Origin: Sphaerisporangium album
GTDB lineage: Bacteria; Actinomycetota; Actinomycetes; Streptosporangiales; Streptosporangiaceae
NCBI RefSeq assembly: GCF_003323745.1
Contig: NZ_QOIL01000002.1
Coordinates: forward strand, 217,753 to 281,752
Direction of reading: 5' to 3'
Length of the DNA stretch: 64,000 nt
Shown here: positions 1-9,969 of the stretch, one piece after another
Position numbering within the stretch: position 1 is the stretch's first letter
How the letters are laid out: every line of letters begins with the position of its first letter
Notes under the pieces: generated by a model
The model's database searches: none
Seen by the model: only the letters and a program-made list of their open reading frames with translations
Told to the model about the DNA's origin: nothing
Program-made: the position numbers and the translations under genes

Positions 1-1191
1 GCGGCCCAGGCGGCGGTGACGCCGTTGCTCGTCCTGATGTCCGGCGCGCTCGAGCCGGTGGCGGTCCCGGCCAACCTCCTCGCCGGTCCGGCCGTGCCGC
101 CGGCGACGGTCCTGGGCTTCGCCGCCGCGGTGGTGGCACCGGTCAGCGACGAGGCGGCGAGCTGGTTGGTCCGGCCCGCCGGGTACGCCGTGGGCTGGAT
201 CATCCTGGTGGCACGCCAGGCCGCCGGCCTCCCCGCGGCGACCGTGTCGTGGCCCGGGGGGGCGATAGGCCTGCTCCTGCTCGTCGTCGCGGCTCTGACG
301 TGCTGGTTCGTTCTCCGGCGCGCGGCGTGGCGTCTGGTGGTGGTGGCCGTCGCGGCCGGTGTGCTGGTCGCCGCGCTGGTGGTGCGCCCCGTCGTGGCCT
401 CGTGGCCGCCCAAGGGGTGGTTGCTCGTGTCCTGCGACGTCGGCCAGGGGGACGCGCTCGTCCTCGCCGCGGGGGCGGCGCGGGCGATCGTGATCGACAC
501 AGGACCGGACCCGGCGCTCGTGGACAGATGTCTTCGGGACCTAGGCGTCGAGCAGGTGCCGTTGCTGATCCTCACGCATCCCCACTTCGATCACGTCGGC
601 GGGCTCGACGGGGTGTTCCGAGGACGCAAGGTGGGCGCCGTGCTGGTCAGCCCGGGGGAGCGGCCACGCCAGGAAAGCGCACGGGTCTCCGCCGACCTGC
701 GAGGCCGACGCGTACCCGAATGGGTCGCCTCTCCGGGCATGACGTGGAGCCTCGGCCCGGTCGCGCTGACCGTCCTCGGCCCGTCGGATGGGGCGGTCTC
801 GGCAGGCCCGGGGGAGGGATCGATGGCCAACAACGCCAGCGTCGTCCTGCACGCCCGCTGGGCCGCCGGCTCCGCCCTGCTCTGCGGTGACGTCGAGACC
901 GAAGCCCAGGACGCGCTGCTACGGCAGGGCATCCCGAGCGCTCAGATAATCAAGGTCCCCCACCACGGCTCCGCGAGGCAGGACCCGTCCTTCCTGGCAG
1001 CCCCCGGAGCCGGCGCCGCCCTGATCAGCGTAGGAAAGGACAACGACTACGGCCACCCCGCCCCTCTCACGCTCACCCGCCTACGCGCCCTGGGCATCCG
1101 CGTCTACCGCACCGACACCCAAGGCGACCTGGCCGTCATCTCCGACAAGGACCACCTGTTCGTCGTCCCCCGATCGTCGGGGCCGCCCTAG
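1..1191 (+). CDS. comEC: ComEC/Rec2 DNA-uptake channel, C-terminal part (5' end outside window)
   Basis: The reading frame is open to the window edge, so only the C-terminal part is present. The first ~130 residues are hydrophobic membrane segments of the competence domain. From about residue 135 a metallo-beta-lactamase-like domain follows, with the metal-binding motif THPHFDHVGG, a later GDV motif and KVPHHGS near the end. ComEC proteins form the inner-membrane pore for single-stranded DNA uptake, and the C-terminal domain is thought to process DNA. In related actinobacteria comEC lies directly upstream of holA; here a cellulase gene and a small zinc-ribbon gene separate the two. Confidence 0.92.
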   Translation, partial: AAQAAVTPLLVLMSGALEPVAVPANLLAGPAVPPATVLGFAAAVVAPVSDEAASWLVRPAGYAVGWIILVARQAAGLPAATVSWPGGAIGLLLLVVAALTCWFVLRRAAWRLVVVAVAAGVLVAALVVRPVVASWPPKGWLLVSCDVGQGDALVLAAGAARAIVIDTGPDPALVDRCLRDLGVEQVPLLILTHPHFDHVGGLDGVFRGRKVGAVLVSPGERPRQESARVSADLRGRRVPEWVASPGMTWSLGPVALTVLGPSDGAVSAGPGEGSMANNASVVLHARWAAGSALLCGDVETEAQDALLRQGIPSAQIIKVPHHGSARQDPSFLAAPGAGAALISVGKDNDYGHPAPLTLTRLRALGIRVYRTDTQGDLAVISDKDHLFVVPRSSGPP

Positions 1192-1241
1192 GGATCGGGG
1201 TGATTCGGGCTCCAGGGCCGGCTTTCAAGGGACGGGCCGAT

Positions 1242-1324
1242 CCCACCGGCTACATCCGCGCGGTCGCGGCCCGCCCGGGGGTGATATCCCCGAGCGGTGC
1301 CTTGCCTTGGATGTAGCCGGTGGG
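1242..1324. terminator. Long inverted repeat between convergent comEC and cellulase genes
   Basis: A perfect 16-bp inverted repeat has arms cccaccggctacatcc at 1242-1257 and ggatgtagccggtggg at 1309-1324. The 51-nt interior contains a smaller gggg/cccc hairpin. It lies 50 bp after the comEC stop and 39 bp after the cellulase stop on the other strand, so a bidirectional terminator is the simplest reading. Confidence 0.6.
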
Positions 1325-1363
1325 GTCAGCGGCGGTGGGTCGGGAAGAGGTGCAGGTGATCGG

Positions 1364-2935
<1,572 letters not shown>

Positions 2936-3139
2936 TCAGCGCCTCGTCCGCGGGGCGCCCGTGGTGGGATCACCGGCCGGCGTTCGTCGAGCGGTGTGCT
3001 GTACGCCTGCCGAGCGACAGTGGCGCGCGCCGCCTGACAGGGGCGGTCACGTTCGCTGAGCGGTGGGTGGTGCGCGCCCGAACCAGATAGGCGTCAGGGC
3101 GGTCGGGCCTCAGGGCGGTGCGGAGGCCGTCGGTCGTCG

Positions 3140-3298
3140 TCAGCGCGTGGCGGTGACGGGGCGGCGGGCGTGGAACTCGGTGTCCAGGTCGGCGGCGTAG
3201 ACCGAACGGCAGCACTCGGCGCAGCGGAAGAGGATGGGGCCGTCGTCGAGAGTCGCCCCGCAGCGGGGGCAGTCGTGGCGCCGCGGGTAGTTCGTCAT
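3140..3298 (-). CDS. Small zinc-ribbon protein (52 aa)
   Basis: The ATG at 3298 follows a strong AGGAGGTG ribosome site, which favours it over an in-frame start 10 codons earlier. The protein has two CxxC pairs (CPRCG and CAEC) about 16 residues apart, a typical structural zinc ribbon. The C-terminal half is basic. Small proteins of this type are common in actinobacteria and have no assigned function. It is transcribed away from holA, with about 190 bp between them. Confidence 0.7.
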   Translation of the reverse strand: MTNYPRRHDCPRCGATLDDGPILFRCAECCRSVYAADLDTEFHARRPVTATR

Positions 3299-3484
3299 AG
3301 TGGGTTTCACCTCCTGTTTCGTCCTCATGGCTTAAGACTTCCCGAGCATACCTGCAGTTGGATTGCCGGTTACTTGCAATCTGACTTCCAGTAACCTCCT
3401 GTGACAACTGCGCAGAACGGGGCCAAAGGGATTGTCCGGTGCACGGATTGCCGTCCGGGCGCGTGGACGTGGCATGCTGCTCGC

Positions 3485-4453
3485 ATGGCGACCGACCCAG
3501 CCCCTGTGACGCTCGTGATCGGCGACGAGGAACTCCTCGCCGATCGCGCGGTGAGCGAGGTGATCGCGGCGGCGCGCGCGTCCGATCCGGAGACCAAGGT
3601 GCACGATCTGTTCGGCGCCAAGGTGGAGCCGGGCGAGCTGACCCGCCTGACGTCCCCGTCCCTGTTCGGTGACCGCTCGGTCGTGGTGTTCCGCTCCGCG
3701 CAGGATCTCGGCAAGGACGTCGTGGCCGAGGTCGTCGCCTACACCAAATCGCCATCCGAGGACGCCGTCGTGGTCCTGGTGCATCCCGGCGGCGTCAAGG
3801 GCAAGGCCCTGGTGGACGGCGTCAAGAAGGCCGGGGCCGCGGTCGTGACGGTCTCCAAGCTGACCAAGATGGGTGAGCGGCTGGACTTCATCAAGCGCGA
3901 GATGCGGGCCGCCGGCCGTTCGATCGGCTCGGACGCGGCCCAGGCGCTGCTGGACGCCGTGGGCAACGACCTTCGCGAGCTGGCGGCCGCGTGCGGCCAG
4001 CTCGCCTTCGACACCCCGGGCAAGGCGGTCGACGAGGCGGCGGTAGCCCGCTACTACCGGGGCCGTGCGGAGGTCAACGGCTTCGCGGTCGCCGACAGCG
4101 CGTTGGAGGGGCGGCTCGCCGAGGCCCTCGAACAGCTCCGGTGGGCGCTGTCGACGGGCGTCGCGCCCGTGCTGATCGTCAGCGCGCTCGCCGGTGGCGT
4201 CCGGTCGCTGGCCAAGGTCGGCAGCGCGCCCCGCGGCCTGCGCGGCGGCCGTCTGGCGAGCCACGTCGGCATGCCCCCGTGGAAGGTCGACCGCGTGTCG
4301 CGCCAGCTCAACGGCTGGGGGCCCGAGGGCATCGCCCGCGCCATGCAGGCCGTCGCGGTGGCCGACGAGCAGGTCAAGGGCGGCGGCACCGACCCCGCGT
4401 ACGCCCTGGAGCGCACGGTCCAGCTGATCATCGCCAACCGAACGGGCCGCTGA
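3485..4453 (+). CDS. holA: DNA polymerase III, delta subunit
   Basis: This 322-residue protein matches HolA of actinobacteria along its length. The N-terminal part (LVIGDEELLADRAVSEV) is the start of the clamp-loader AAA-like domain, which in delta lacks a working P-loop. A middle three-helix region and the C-terminal collar (ending YALERTVQLIIANR) follow. Delta opens the beta sliding clamp during loading at replication forks. ATG 3485 aligns with family N-termini; the 28 upstream in-frame codons do not. HolA is usually followed by rpsT on the opposite strand, but here rpsT lies 46 kb away. Confidence 0.93.
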   Translation: MATDPAPVTLVIGDEELLADRAVSEVIAAARASDPETKVHDLFGAKVEPGELTRLTSPSLFGDRSVVVFRSAQDLGKDVVAEVVAYTKSPSEDAVVVLVHPGGVKGKALVDGVKKAGAAVVTVSKLTKMGERLDFIKREMRAAGRSIGSDAAQALLDAVGNDLRELAAACGQLAFDTPGKAVDEAAVARYYRGRAEVNGFAVADSALEGRLAEALEQLRWALSTGVAPVLIVSALAGGVRSLAKVGSAPRGLRGGRLASHVGMPPWKVDRVSRQLNGWGPEGIARAMQAVAVADEQVKGGGTDPAYALERTVQLIIANRTGR

Positions 4454-4573
4454 CCGTCCAGCGGGACAGGTGACTCGCGGAGCACGGAATCGATCCGCCC
4501 AAGTGATCAATTCTCCTGGGCGTTCAGCCGGTGTGCCCGCCCCTGTCGGAGGCCGGCATCCTCCACGGCTGCC

Positions 4574-4984
4574 TCATCGCGGCCGTGTGACAGGGACCAC
4601 GGTGAGCATATGGTCCAGGCCTTTGAAATCCTTGGGGTTGCAGGTGTAAAGGGGAAGCCGGTTCGCGATGGCCACACAGGCGATCATCAGGTCCGCGGTT
4701 CGGGGGCGGGGTTTCCGGCCGGAGGAGATGACGGCGGTCCACAACTGGCCATACTCGCGGGCGGCGGTGTCGTCGAAGGGCAGGGGGTCGAACTCTGCCT
4801 CGGCGGTCTGAAGGATCTTCATCCGCTGGGCGAGCTCGTGTGCCCCCGTGGCCACCAGCACGCCGACCGACAGCTCTGCGGTGGTGATGGCACTGATCAT
4901 CATCTCGTCGGGCAGCTCGTCAGGGTCGATTCCGGCGCGCAGGATGAGGATGTTGGTATCGAGCAACCCTTGAGTGGGGGTCAT
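4574..4984 (-). CDS. vapC: VapC-family PIN-domain toxin
   Basis: A 136-residue PIN domain with acidic residues at the expected places: LLDTN near residue 9, TTAELSVG near 36, and a late ADLMIACVA that supplies the third acidic residue. PIN toxins are magnesium-dependent ribonucleases that cut tRNA or rRNA. The start codon overlaps the antitoxin stop by 4 bp (ATGA), so the pair is translationally coupled. It is the first unit of the block that separates holA from rpsT. Confidence 0.9.
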   Translation of the reverse strand: MTPTQGLLDTNILILRAGIDPDELPDEMMISAITTAELSVGVLVATGAHELAQRMKILQTAEAEFDPLPFDDTAAREYGQLWTAVISSGRKPRPRTADLMIACVAIANRLPLYTCNPKDFKGLDHMLTVVPVTRPR

Positions 4985-5301
4985 TCCCCGTCCTCTGCGA
5001 ACTCGCCTCTGCCGTAGGCGCGATCGTAAGGGTCGTAGAGGTCGTCATTGACATGGTGGTCCATGTCCTCGCGGTACTTCCGGTCGTCCAGGCGCGGCAT
5101 GCCGCGGGACACGGCGGCGAACTCGGCCCGCGAGACGGCCCGGCGCCGACGGCGGATGGGGACCAGATCGCCGATGTGGTGGCCGTTACGTGTGACGGCG
5201 TACCGCTCTCCGCGTTCCAGTCCGTCCATGATCTCCGCTGACCGGTTGCGCAGGTCGCGCTGGGAGATTTGGTGGGAGTCGTCGGGTTCAGGAGTGCTCA
5301 C
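4981..5301 (-). CDS. vapB: Phd/YefM-type antitoxin paired with VapC
   Basis: The 106-residue protein starts with a Phd/YefM fold (SQRDLRNRSAEIMDGLERGERYAVTRNGHHIGDLVPI), which forms the DNA-binding dimer. It continues into an acidic tail (RLDDRKYREDMDHHVNDDLYDPYDRAYG) that would wrap the toxin. It is transcribed first and overlaps vapC by 4 bp. Antitoxins of this class repress their own promoter, and a palindrome lies just upstream. Confidence 0.88.
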   Translation of the reverse strand: MSTPEPDDSHQISQRDLRNRSAEIMDGLERGERYAVTRNGHHIGDLVPIRRRRRAVSRAEFAAVSRGMPRLDDRKYREDMDHHVNDDLYDPYDRAYGRGEFAEDGE

Positions 5302-5320
5302 CTAACGACTCTACCTCTCC

Positions 5321-5347
5321 GTGCTACCTGGTGCTACCCGGTAGCAC
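5321..5347. promoter_or_regulatory. Probable VapB autoregulation operator
   Basis: GTGCTACC occurs at 5321-5328 and again at 5331-5338; the second copy forms an odd palindrome with GGTAGCAC at 5340-5347 around a single central C. The site is 20-46 bp upstream of the antitoxin start, where the promoter must lie. Repeated half-sites at a 10-bp spacing suit cooperative antitoxin-toxin binding on one DNA face. Confidence 0.55.
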
Positions 5348-5503
5348 GCACTGTCTGGTGCGCTCTCCACGACGTGCATCGGGCGAGCCACCGTACGGCG
5401 GCGCCGGATTCGCCGTACCGCTTCCCTCCACCCGGGCGCCAGACGAGAAGGAGTTAGGCGAGCGGGGGAGAAGGGGACGCGGCGATCGTGAGTGGACAGC
5501 GCG

Positions 5504-6289
5504 CTAGGCAGGAGCGGGGGCCGGGGTCGCCGAGGTGGTGGTGAGGGTGCCGTCGTGGAGTTCGAGGACGGTGTCGGCCAGGGAGATCAGGTTGGGGTCG
5601 TGGGTGGCCACCAGGGCTGTGACGCCCTCGCTGCGCACGACCGCCCGGATCAGTTCCATGATCTGCCGGCCGGTGCCCGAGTCGAGCTGCCCGGTCGGCT
5701 CGTCGGCGATCAGCAGCCGGGGCCGGTTGGCCAGCGCCCGCGCCACCGCGACGCGCTGCTGCTGACCTCCCGACAGCTCGTACGGGCGCTGGTTGACGTG
5801 CTTCTCCAGCCCGACCATGGCCAGGAGCATGCGGATGCGCTGCTCGCGTTCGGCGACGGGGGTGCGGGTGAGGCGCATGGGCACGCCGACGTTCTCGGCC
5901 GCCGAGAGCACGGGGATGAGCCCGAACGACTGGAAGATGAACCCGATCACGTCGCGCCGCAGCTCCAGCAGCCCCGCCTCCGGCAGATCGGTCACCACGC
6001 GCCCGTCCACGAGCACCCGTCCGGCGTCGGGACGGTCCAGCCCGCCGATCTGGTTGAGCAGGGTGGTCTTGCCCGAGCCCGAGCGTCCCCTGATCGCGAT
6101 CAGCTGCCCGGGGTACGCCGCGAACGAGACGTCGCGCAGGGCCACGACCTCCTTGGGCCCGGTCCGGTAGACCTTGCGAAGCCCCTCGACCACGACCAGC
6201 GGCTCACCCGCGAAGGCGGCGTCCTCCGCCACGTCGGTCATACCGCGTTCGTCGGGCCCCTCCAGGGGGCCGGTCTCGTGCTCGTTCAC
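5504..6289 (-). CDS. ABC transporter ATP-binding protein (LolD/MacB type), second of pair
   Basis: This is a complete nucleotide-binding subunit: Walker A GRSGSGKTT, Q-loop FIFQSFGLIPVLSAAENV, signature LSGGQQQRVAVARAL, Walker B LLIADEPTGQLDS and H-loop ATHDP. The GTG at 6289 overlaps the upstream TGA (GTGA) and has a GGAGG site, so it is preferred to an ATG 12 codons earlier. Last gene of a four-gene operon with two FtsX-type permeases and a second ATPase. Relatives power export or extraction of lipoproteins, peptides or antibiotics by a mechanotransmission mechanism; substrate unknown. Confidence 0.9.
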   Translation of the reverse strand: MNEHETGPLEGPDERGMTDVAEDAAFAGEPLVVVEGLRKVYRTGPKEVVALRDVSFAAYPGQLIAIRGRSGSGKTTLLNQIGGLDRPDAGRVLVDGRVVTDLPEAGLLELRRDVIGFIFQSFGLIPVLSAAENVGVPMRLTRTPVAEREQRIRMLLAMVGLEKHVNQRPYELSGGQQQRVAVARALANRPRLLIADEPTGQLDSGTGRQIMELIRAVVRSEGVTALVATHDPNLISLADTVLELHDGTLTTTSATPAPAPA

Positions 6290-7248
6290 TCCGCGTCCTC
6301 CGACGACCGTGGCTTGTCCGGCCATACCCCGATATGGTCGCGCTCCAGTTCCAGCCGGACGCGGCGTTCCATGTTCAGCGCGCTGGTGAAGTCCCGGGGA
6401 AGCTGCAGGCGGCCCACGCGGTCGAGCACGGCGTACTCTTCGGCGATGATCCCGCCGTCGGTGCCCTCGCGGCGCAGGGTCTCGCTGCTCGTACGCCCGT
6501 CGCGGATGCCGACCGTCCGGTCCACCTGCTCCGACACCAGCGGGTCGTGCGTGACGACCACGGCCGTGACGCCGAGCTCGCGGTTGGCGCTGCGCAGCGC
6601 GGCGAAGACCTGCTCGGAGTTCTCGCTGTCCAGCTCGCCGGTCGGCTCGTCGGCGAGGATGACCTCCGGGGAGTTGGCGAGCGCGACGGCGATGGCGACG
6701 CGCTGCTGCTCGCCGCCGGACATCTGGCCGGGCCTGCGGTCGGCGCAGTTCGCCACGCCGAGCAGTTCCAGCAGCTCGTCCGCGTCGGCCGCCTGGTCGC
6801 GGTTGCCGGCCAGCTTGACGGGCAGCCGTACGTTCTCGCGGGCGGTGAGGTACGGCAGCAGGTTGCGCGCGGTCTGCTGCCAGATGAACCCCACGACCTG
6901 GCGCCGGTAGCGCAGCCGGTCCTTGGCGGTCATGGACAGCAGGTCGGTCCCGGCGACGCGCGCGAGCCCGGCGGTCGGCACGTCCAGCCCGGACAGCACG
7001 TTGAGCAGCGTGGACTTGCCCGACCCCGAGGCGCCGACGATGGCGATCAGCTCACCCTTGTCGATCAGCAGGTCGAGGCCCTGGAGGGCGACGACCTCGA
7101 CGCCCTCGGTCTTGTAGATGCGAACGAGGTTGTCGCACAGGATGTGCGCGTGCTCACCGAAGACGGGCTGCCCCTTGCCGGCGCGCGCCTCCAGCTCCGA
7201 GAGCGTCGGTGTGTTCGCGGTCGATGTGTTCACAGTCGGCGTGTTCAA
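6286..7248 (-). CDS. ABC transporter ATP-binding protein (LolD/MacB type), first of pair
   Basis: This 320-residue ATPase has Walker A GASGSGKST, Q-loop FIWQQTARNLLPYLTAREN, signature MSGGEQQRVAIAVAL, Walker B VILADEPTGELDS and H-loop VTHDP. After the core it carries an extra ~80 residues (TSSETLRREG to the end) absent from its partner, possibly a regulatory tail. The start appears to be TTG at 7248, directly after the permease stop, with a weak GGGTGA site; a GTG five codons later is an alternative. Two different ATPases in one operon suggest a heterodimer working with the two different permeases. Confidence 0.88.
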   Translation of the reverse strand: MNTPTVNTSTANTPTLSELEARAGKGQPVFGEHAHILCDNLVRIYKTEGVEVVALQGLDLLIDKGELIAIVGASGSGKSTLLNVLSGLDVPTAGLARVAGTDLLSMTAKDRLRYRRQVVGFIWQQTARNLLPYLTARENVRLPVKLAGNRDQAADADELLELLGVANCADRRPGQMSGGEQQRVAIAVALANSPEVILADEPTGELDSENSEQVFAALRSANRELGVTAVVVTHDPLVSEQVDRTVGIRDGRTSSETLRREGTDGGIIAEEYAVLDRVGRLQLPRDFTSALNMERRVRLELERDHIGVWPDKPRSSEDAE

Positions 7249-9969
7249 TCAGTCACCCACTCGCAGGATCGAGCCGAGGGATCGGCGTCGGCCGGCCACG
7301 GCATGGACGAACGCCCCGGCGAGGGCTACGGCGGCGAGGCCGGTGGCCAGCAGGATCGGCGTGGTCGGATCGAGCCGGTACTCGCCCATGGCGATGTCGC
7401 CGGCGTAGGCGCGCAGGTCGATGCCGGGGCCGAGAGCCGAAGGGAGGGCGAGGCCGAGGACGAGCCCGGCGCACGCGGTGATCAGGATCAGCGGGGCGAT
7501 CTCCAGGACGGTCAGGTTGGCCGCCTGGCGTTCGGACAGGCCGAGTGTGCGCAGGAAGGAGAGCGCGCGGGTGCGCTCGGCGGCGCCGACGACCAGCGCG
7601 ATGATGACGGTGAGCAGCGCGTACACGGTCATCGCGATCGTGACGACCAGGAAGCCGGCCTTGATCGTGCCGGTCAGCGGCGTCTTGGTCACGTGGTCCA
7701 AGGCCCGCTCGAACGTCTCGACGTAGATCTGGGGGACGTTCCCCGTCGCGTTCAGCAGCGCGGTCGCGTCGATTCCGCCGCCGCCGGGCTTGTCCGCGCC
7801 GAGCAGCAGCATGTTCGTGTACGTACGGGCCCCGGCCCGCTGGGAGGCGTCGTACGGGACGATGATCAGGTTGCTCTCGGCGAAGCTGACGCCGGGCAGC
7901 CCTCCGGTGATCACGCCCTTCTTGACGATCTTCATCCGGACGTGCCAGCCGATCTCGAACGTGCTCAGGTTCGCCAGATCGGGGGAGACGAGCGCGGGGA
8001 TGGCCGGGCCGGCCGCGCCCCCGGCCAGGTGAGGCACGGTGAGCGGGGTGTCGGTGACGATCTCGCGGTAGGCGTCGAGGTCCACGGCCACGACGGTCGC
8101 GGTCCGACCGCCGAACCCGATCTGCGCCGTCCCCTTGTCCGCCGGCACCACGGCCCGCACCCCCGGGGTGCGGCGCACCTTCTCGATCACGCCGGCGGGC
8201 AGCTCGGCCGCGCTTTCGATCCGGGCGTCCGCGCCCGCGGACTGCCAGGCGGCCACCCGCTGCGTGGTGTCCAGCGTCCCGCCGACCACCGCCCCGTACA
8301 CGGACACGGCGAGCGCGGGCAGCAGGATCACGACGGGCAGCGCGGTCACCGAACGGGCGCGGGCGGCCAGCGTGAGCCCGACGAACGGGACGGCGGGGCG
8401 CGCCCGGGCGGCCAGCCACACCACCGCGCGCAGCGGGTACGGGTAGCAGCGCAGGGTCAGGAGCGCGGCGGCCAGGGTGAGCGCGGCCGGCACCAGCATG
8501 AGGAACGGGTCGGCCCCGAGCGTGTTCACCTCGGTCGTCAGGCCGCGCGTCCGCAGCAGGTAGGCCCCGACCAGGGCGAGGACGATCACGAGTAGTTCGA
8601 GCATCGTCCTGCGGGGCGACCGGCGGCGGGCGACCACGTCCTCGCGGCGCTCCCGCAGCGGCGTGCGGTGGGCGAGGGCGACGCGGACCGCGGCGAACCC
8701 GACGGCGAAGGCGCCGATGAGCAGCGGGCCGAGGTGGACGGTCAGCGTGACCGGGCCGGGCAGCAGGTAGGACAGCCCGTAGCCGACGACGATCGCCGGG
8801 AAGGTGGCGAGCGCGACGGTCCCGGCCGTCGTCCGCACCACCTGCCCGAGCGAGGCGCCGCGGGCCCGCATCAGGGACAGGGCGGGGCGCATCCGCTCGG
8901 TCAGCAACTGGACGGACAGCGCCATGACCCCGGCCGCGACGACCAGCAGCCCGCCCATGACGAGGATCATCAGCGTCTGCGCGGTGGCGAGCCGCTTGAG
9001 GAATTCCCGCAGCAGCTCGCGCAGCCCGCTGTCGAGCTGGAACGGCGCGAACCCGGCGACCTGCGCGTAGCTGTTGATCGAACGTCCGACCAGGCCGCGG
9101 ATGGCCTGTTCGTACTCGTCCACGCCCCTGATCAGGTCCGGCGCGTTGCGCGCGTTGATGGCCGTGGGGGACAGGCCGATGATCCAGTTGTACCGGAGGT
9201 CGCGGTCGCTGCCGCTGAGCCGTTCCATCGAGCTGACGTCGAGGAGCGCGGTGATGTGGTGTTCCTCGACGTCCGACCCGGCCACGCGCCGGACGGTGAC
9301 CTGCACCGCGTCGAGGTTGTGGTCCCAGTACCGGTCGGTCGGCACCACCGGCTCGAACAGCGCGGTGACGCGGGCGAGCGAGGGATGGCTGTTGCCCAGT
9401 ATCAGGGTGGTGCCCACGGGGATGCGCATCATGTCGGACGCGCGCTTGGCCAGGGCGATGTCGAACCGCGTGACGTCGACCAGATCGGGGTGGCCGGGGA
9501 CGGACGCCAGGGTGTCGGGCGGGCCGGGCGGCGTGCCCTCCACGTACCGGATGCGCCGGTCCGCCCCGGACAACCAGCCCACGTCGACGAACTGCAGCGG
9601 AACCGGATCGGACCCGATGCGGCCGGCCACCGGCGTCCCGACCGTCTTCGCCGAGTAGTGGCTGTCGTTGCCGGGGCTCGTGTCGAGGACGGGCGTGAGC
9701 GACGGGGGGATGATCGCCCGCCACTGCGCGTCCCTGCCGCGGAAGTCGCCCTCGCGCGCCAGGCGCTGGCTGTGCAAGCGCGGTATCAGCCGGATGGCCA
9801 GGTCGGTCTGGTTCGCGGAGGCGTCGTCGATGACCAGGTGCAGCGCGTCGTCGTACGCGAGCTCGAACCCGCGCGGCAGCCCCGCGACGAGCAGCGCGGT
9901 GCCCAGGGACAGCAGCGCCAGCACGGCCGCCGCGCCCCGGTAGACCTTGAGCGGGAGCAGTGGGCTCAT
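7249..9969 (-). CDS. FtsX-like ABC permease (906 aa)
   Basis: The protein starts MSPLLPLKVYRG with an N-terminal membrane helix, then a large outside domain of about 300 residues. A cluster of membrane helices follows, then a second outside domain and a final FtsX-type group of three helices (around ITACAGLVLGLALPSALG). This is the duplicated MacB/FtsX permease layout. ATG 9969 overlaps the upstream permease stop by 4 bp; the longer upstream frame has only arginine/glycine-rich shadow sequence. It would work with the second large permease and the two ATPases. Confidence 0.88.
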   Translation of the reverse strand: MSPLLPLKVYRGAAAVLALLSLGTALLVAGLPRGFELAYDDALHLVIDDASANQTDLAIRLIPRLHSQRLAREGDFRGRDAQWRAIIPPSLTPVLDTSPGNDSHYSAKTVGTPVAGRIGSDPVPLQFVDVGWLSGADRRIRYVEGTPPGPPDTLASVPGHPDLVDVTRFDIALAKRASDMMRIPVGTTLILGNSHPSLARVTALFEPVVPTDRYWDHNLDAVQVTVRRVAGSDVEEHHITALLDVSSMERLSGSDRDLRYNWIIGLSPTAINARNAPDLIRGVDEYEQAIRGLVGRSINSYAQVAGFAPFQLDSGLRELLREFLKRLATAQTLMILVMGGLLVVAAGVMALSVQLLTERMRPALSLMRARGASLGQVVRTTAGTVALATFPAIVVGYGLSYLLPGPVTLTVHLGPLLIGAFAVGFAAVRVALAHRTPLRERREDVVARRRSPRRTMLELLVIVLALVGAYLLRTRGLTTEVNTLGADPFLMLVPAALTLAAALLTLRCYPYPLRAVVWLAARARPAVPFVGLTLAARARSVTALPVVILLPALAVSVYGAVVGGTLDTTQRVAAWQSAGADARIESAAELPAGVIEKVRRTPGVRAVVPADKGTAQIGFGGRTATVVAVDLDAYREIVTDTPLTVPHLAGGAAGPAIPALVSPDLANLSTFEIGWHVRMKIVKKGVITGGLPGVSFAESNLIIVPYDASQRAGARTYTNMLLLGADKPGGGGIDATALLNATGNVPQIYVETFERALDHVTKTPLTGTIKAGFLVVTIAMTVYALLTVIIALVVGAAERTRALSFLRTLGLSERQAANLTVLEIAPLILITACAGLVLGLALPSALGPGIDLRAYAGDIAMGEYRLDPTTPILLATGLAAVALAGAFVHAVAGRRRSLGSILRVGD

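Noticed and set aside
6334-8595. Long open frames opposite the ABC operon (also 8668-11616, 11928-13346)
   Set aside because: They are arginine/glycine-rich antisense frames produced by GC-rich third positions of the real ABC genes; no family pattern or ribosome site.
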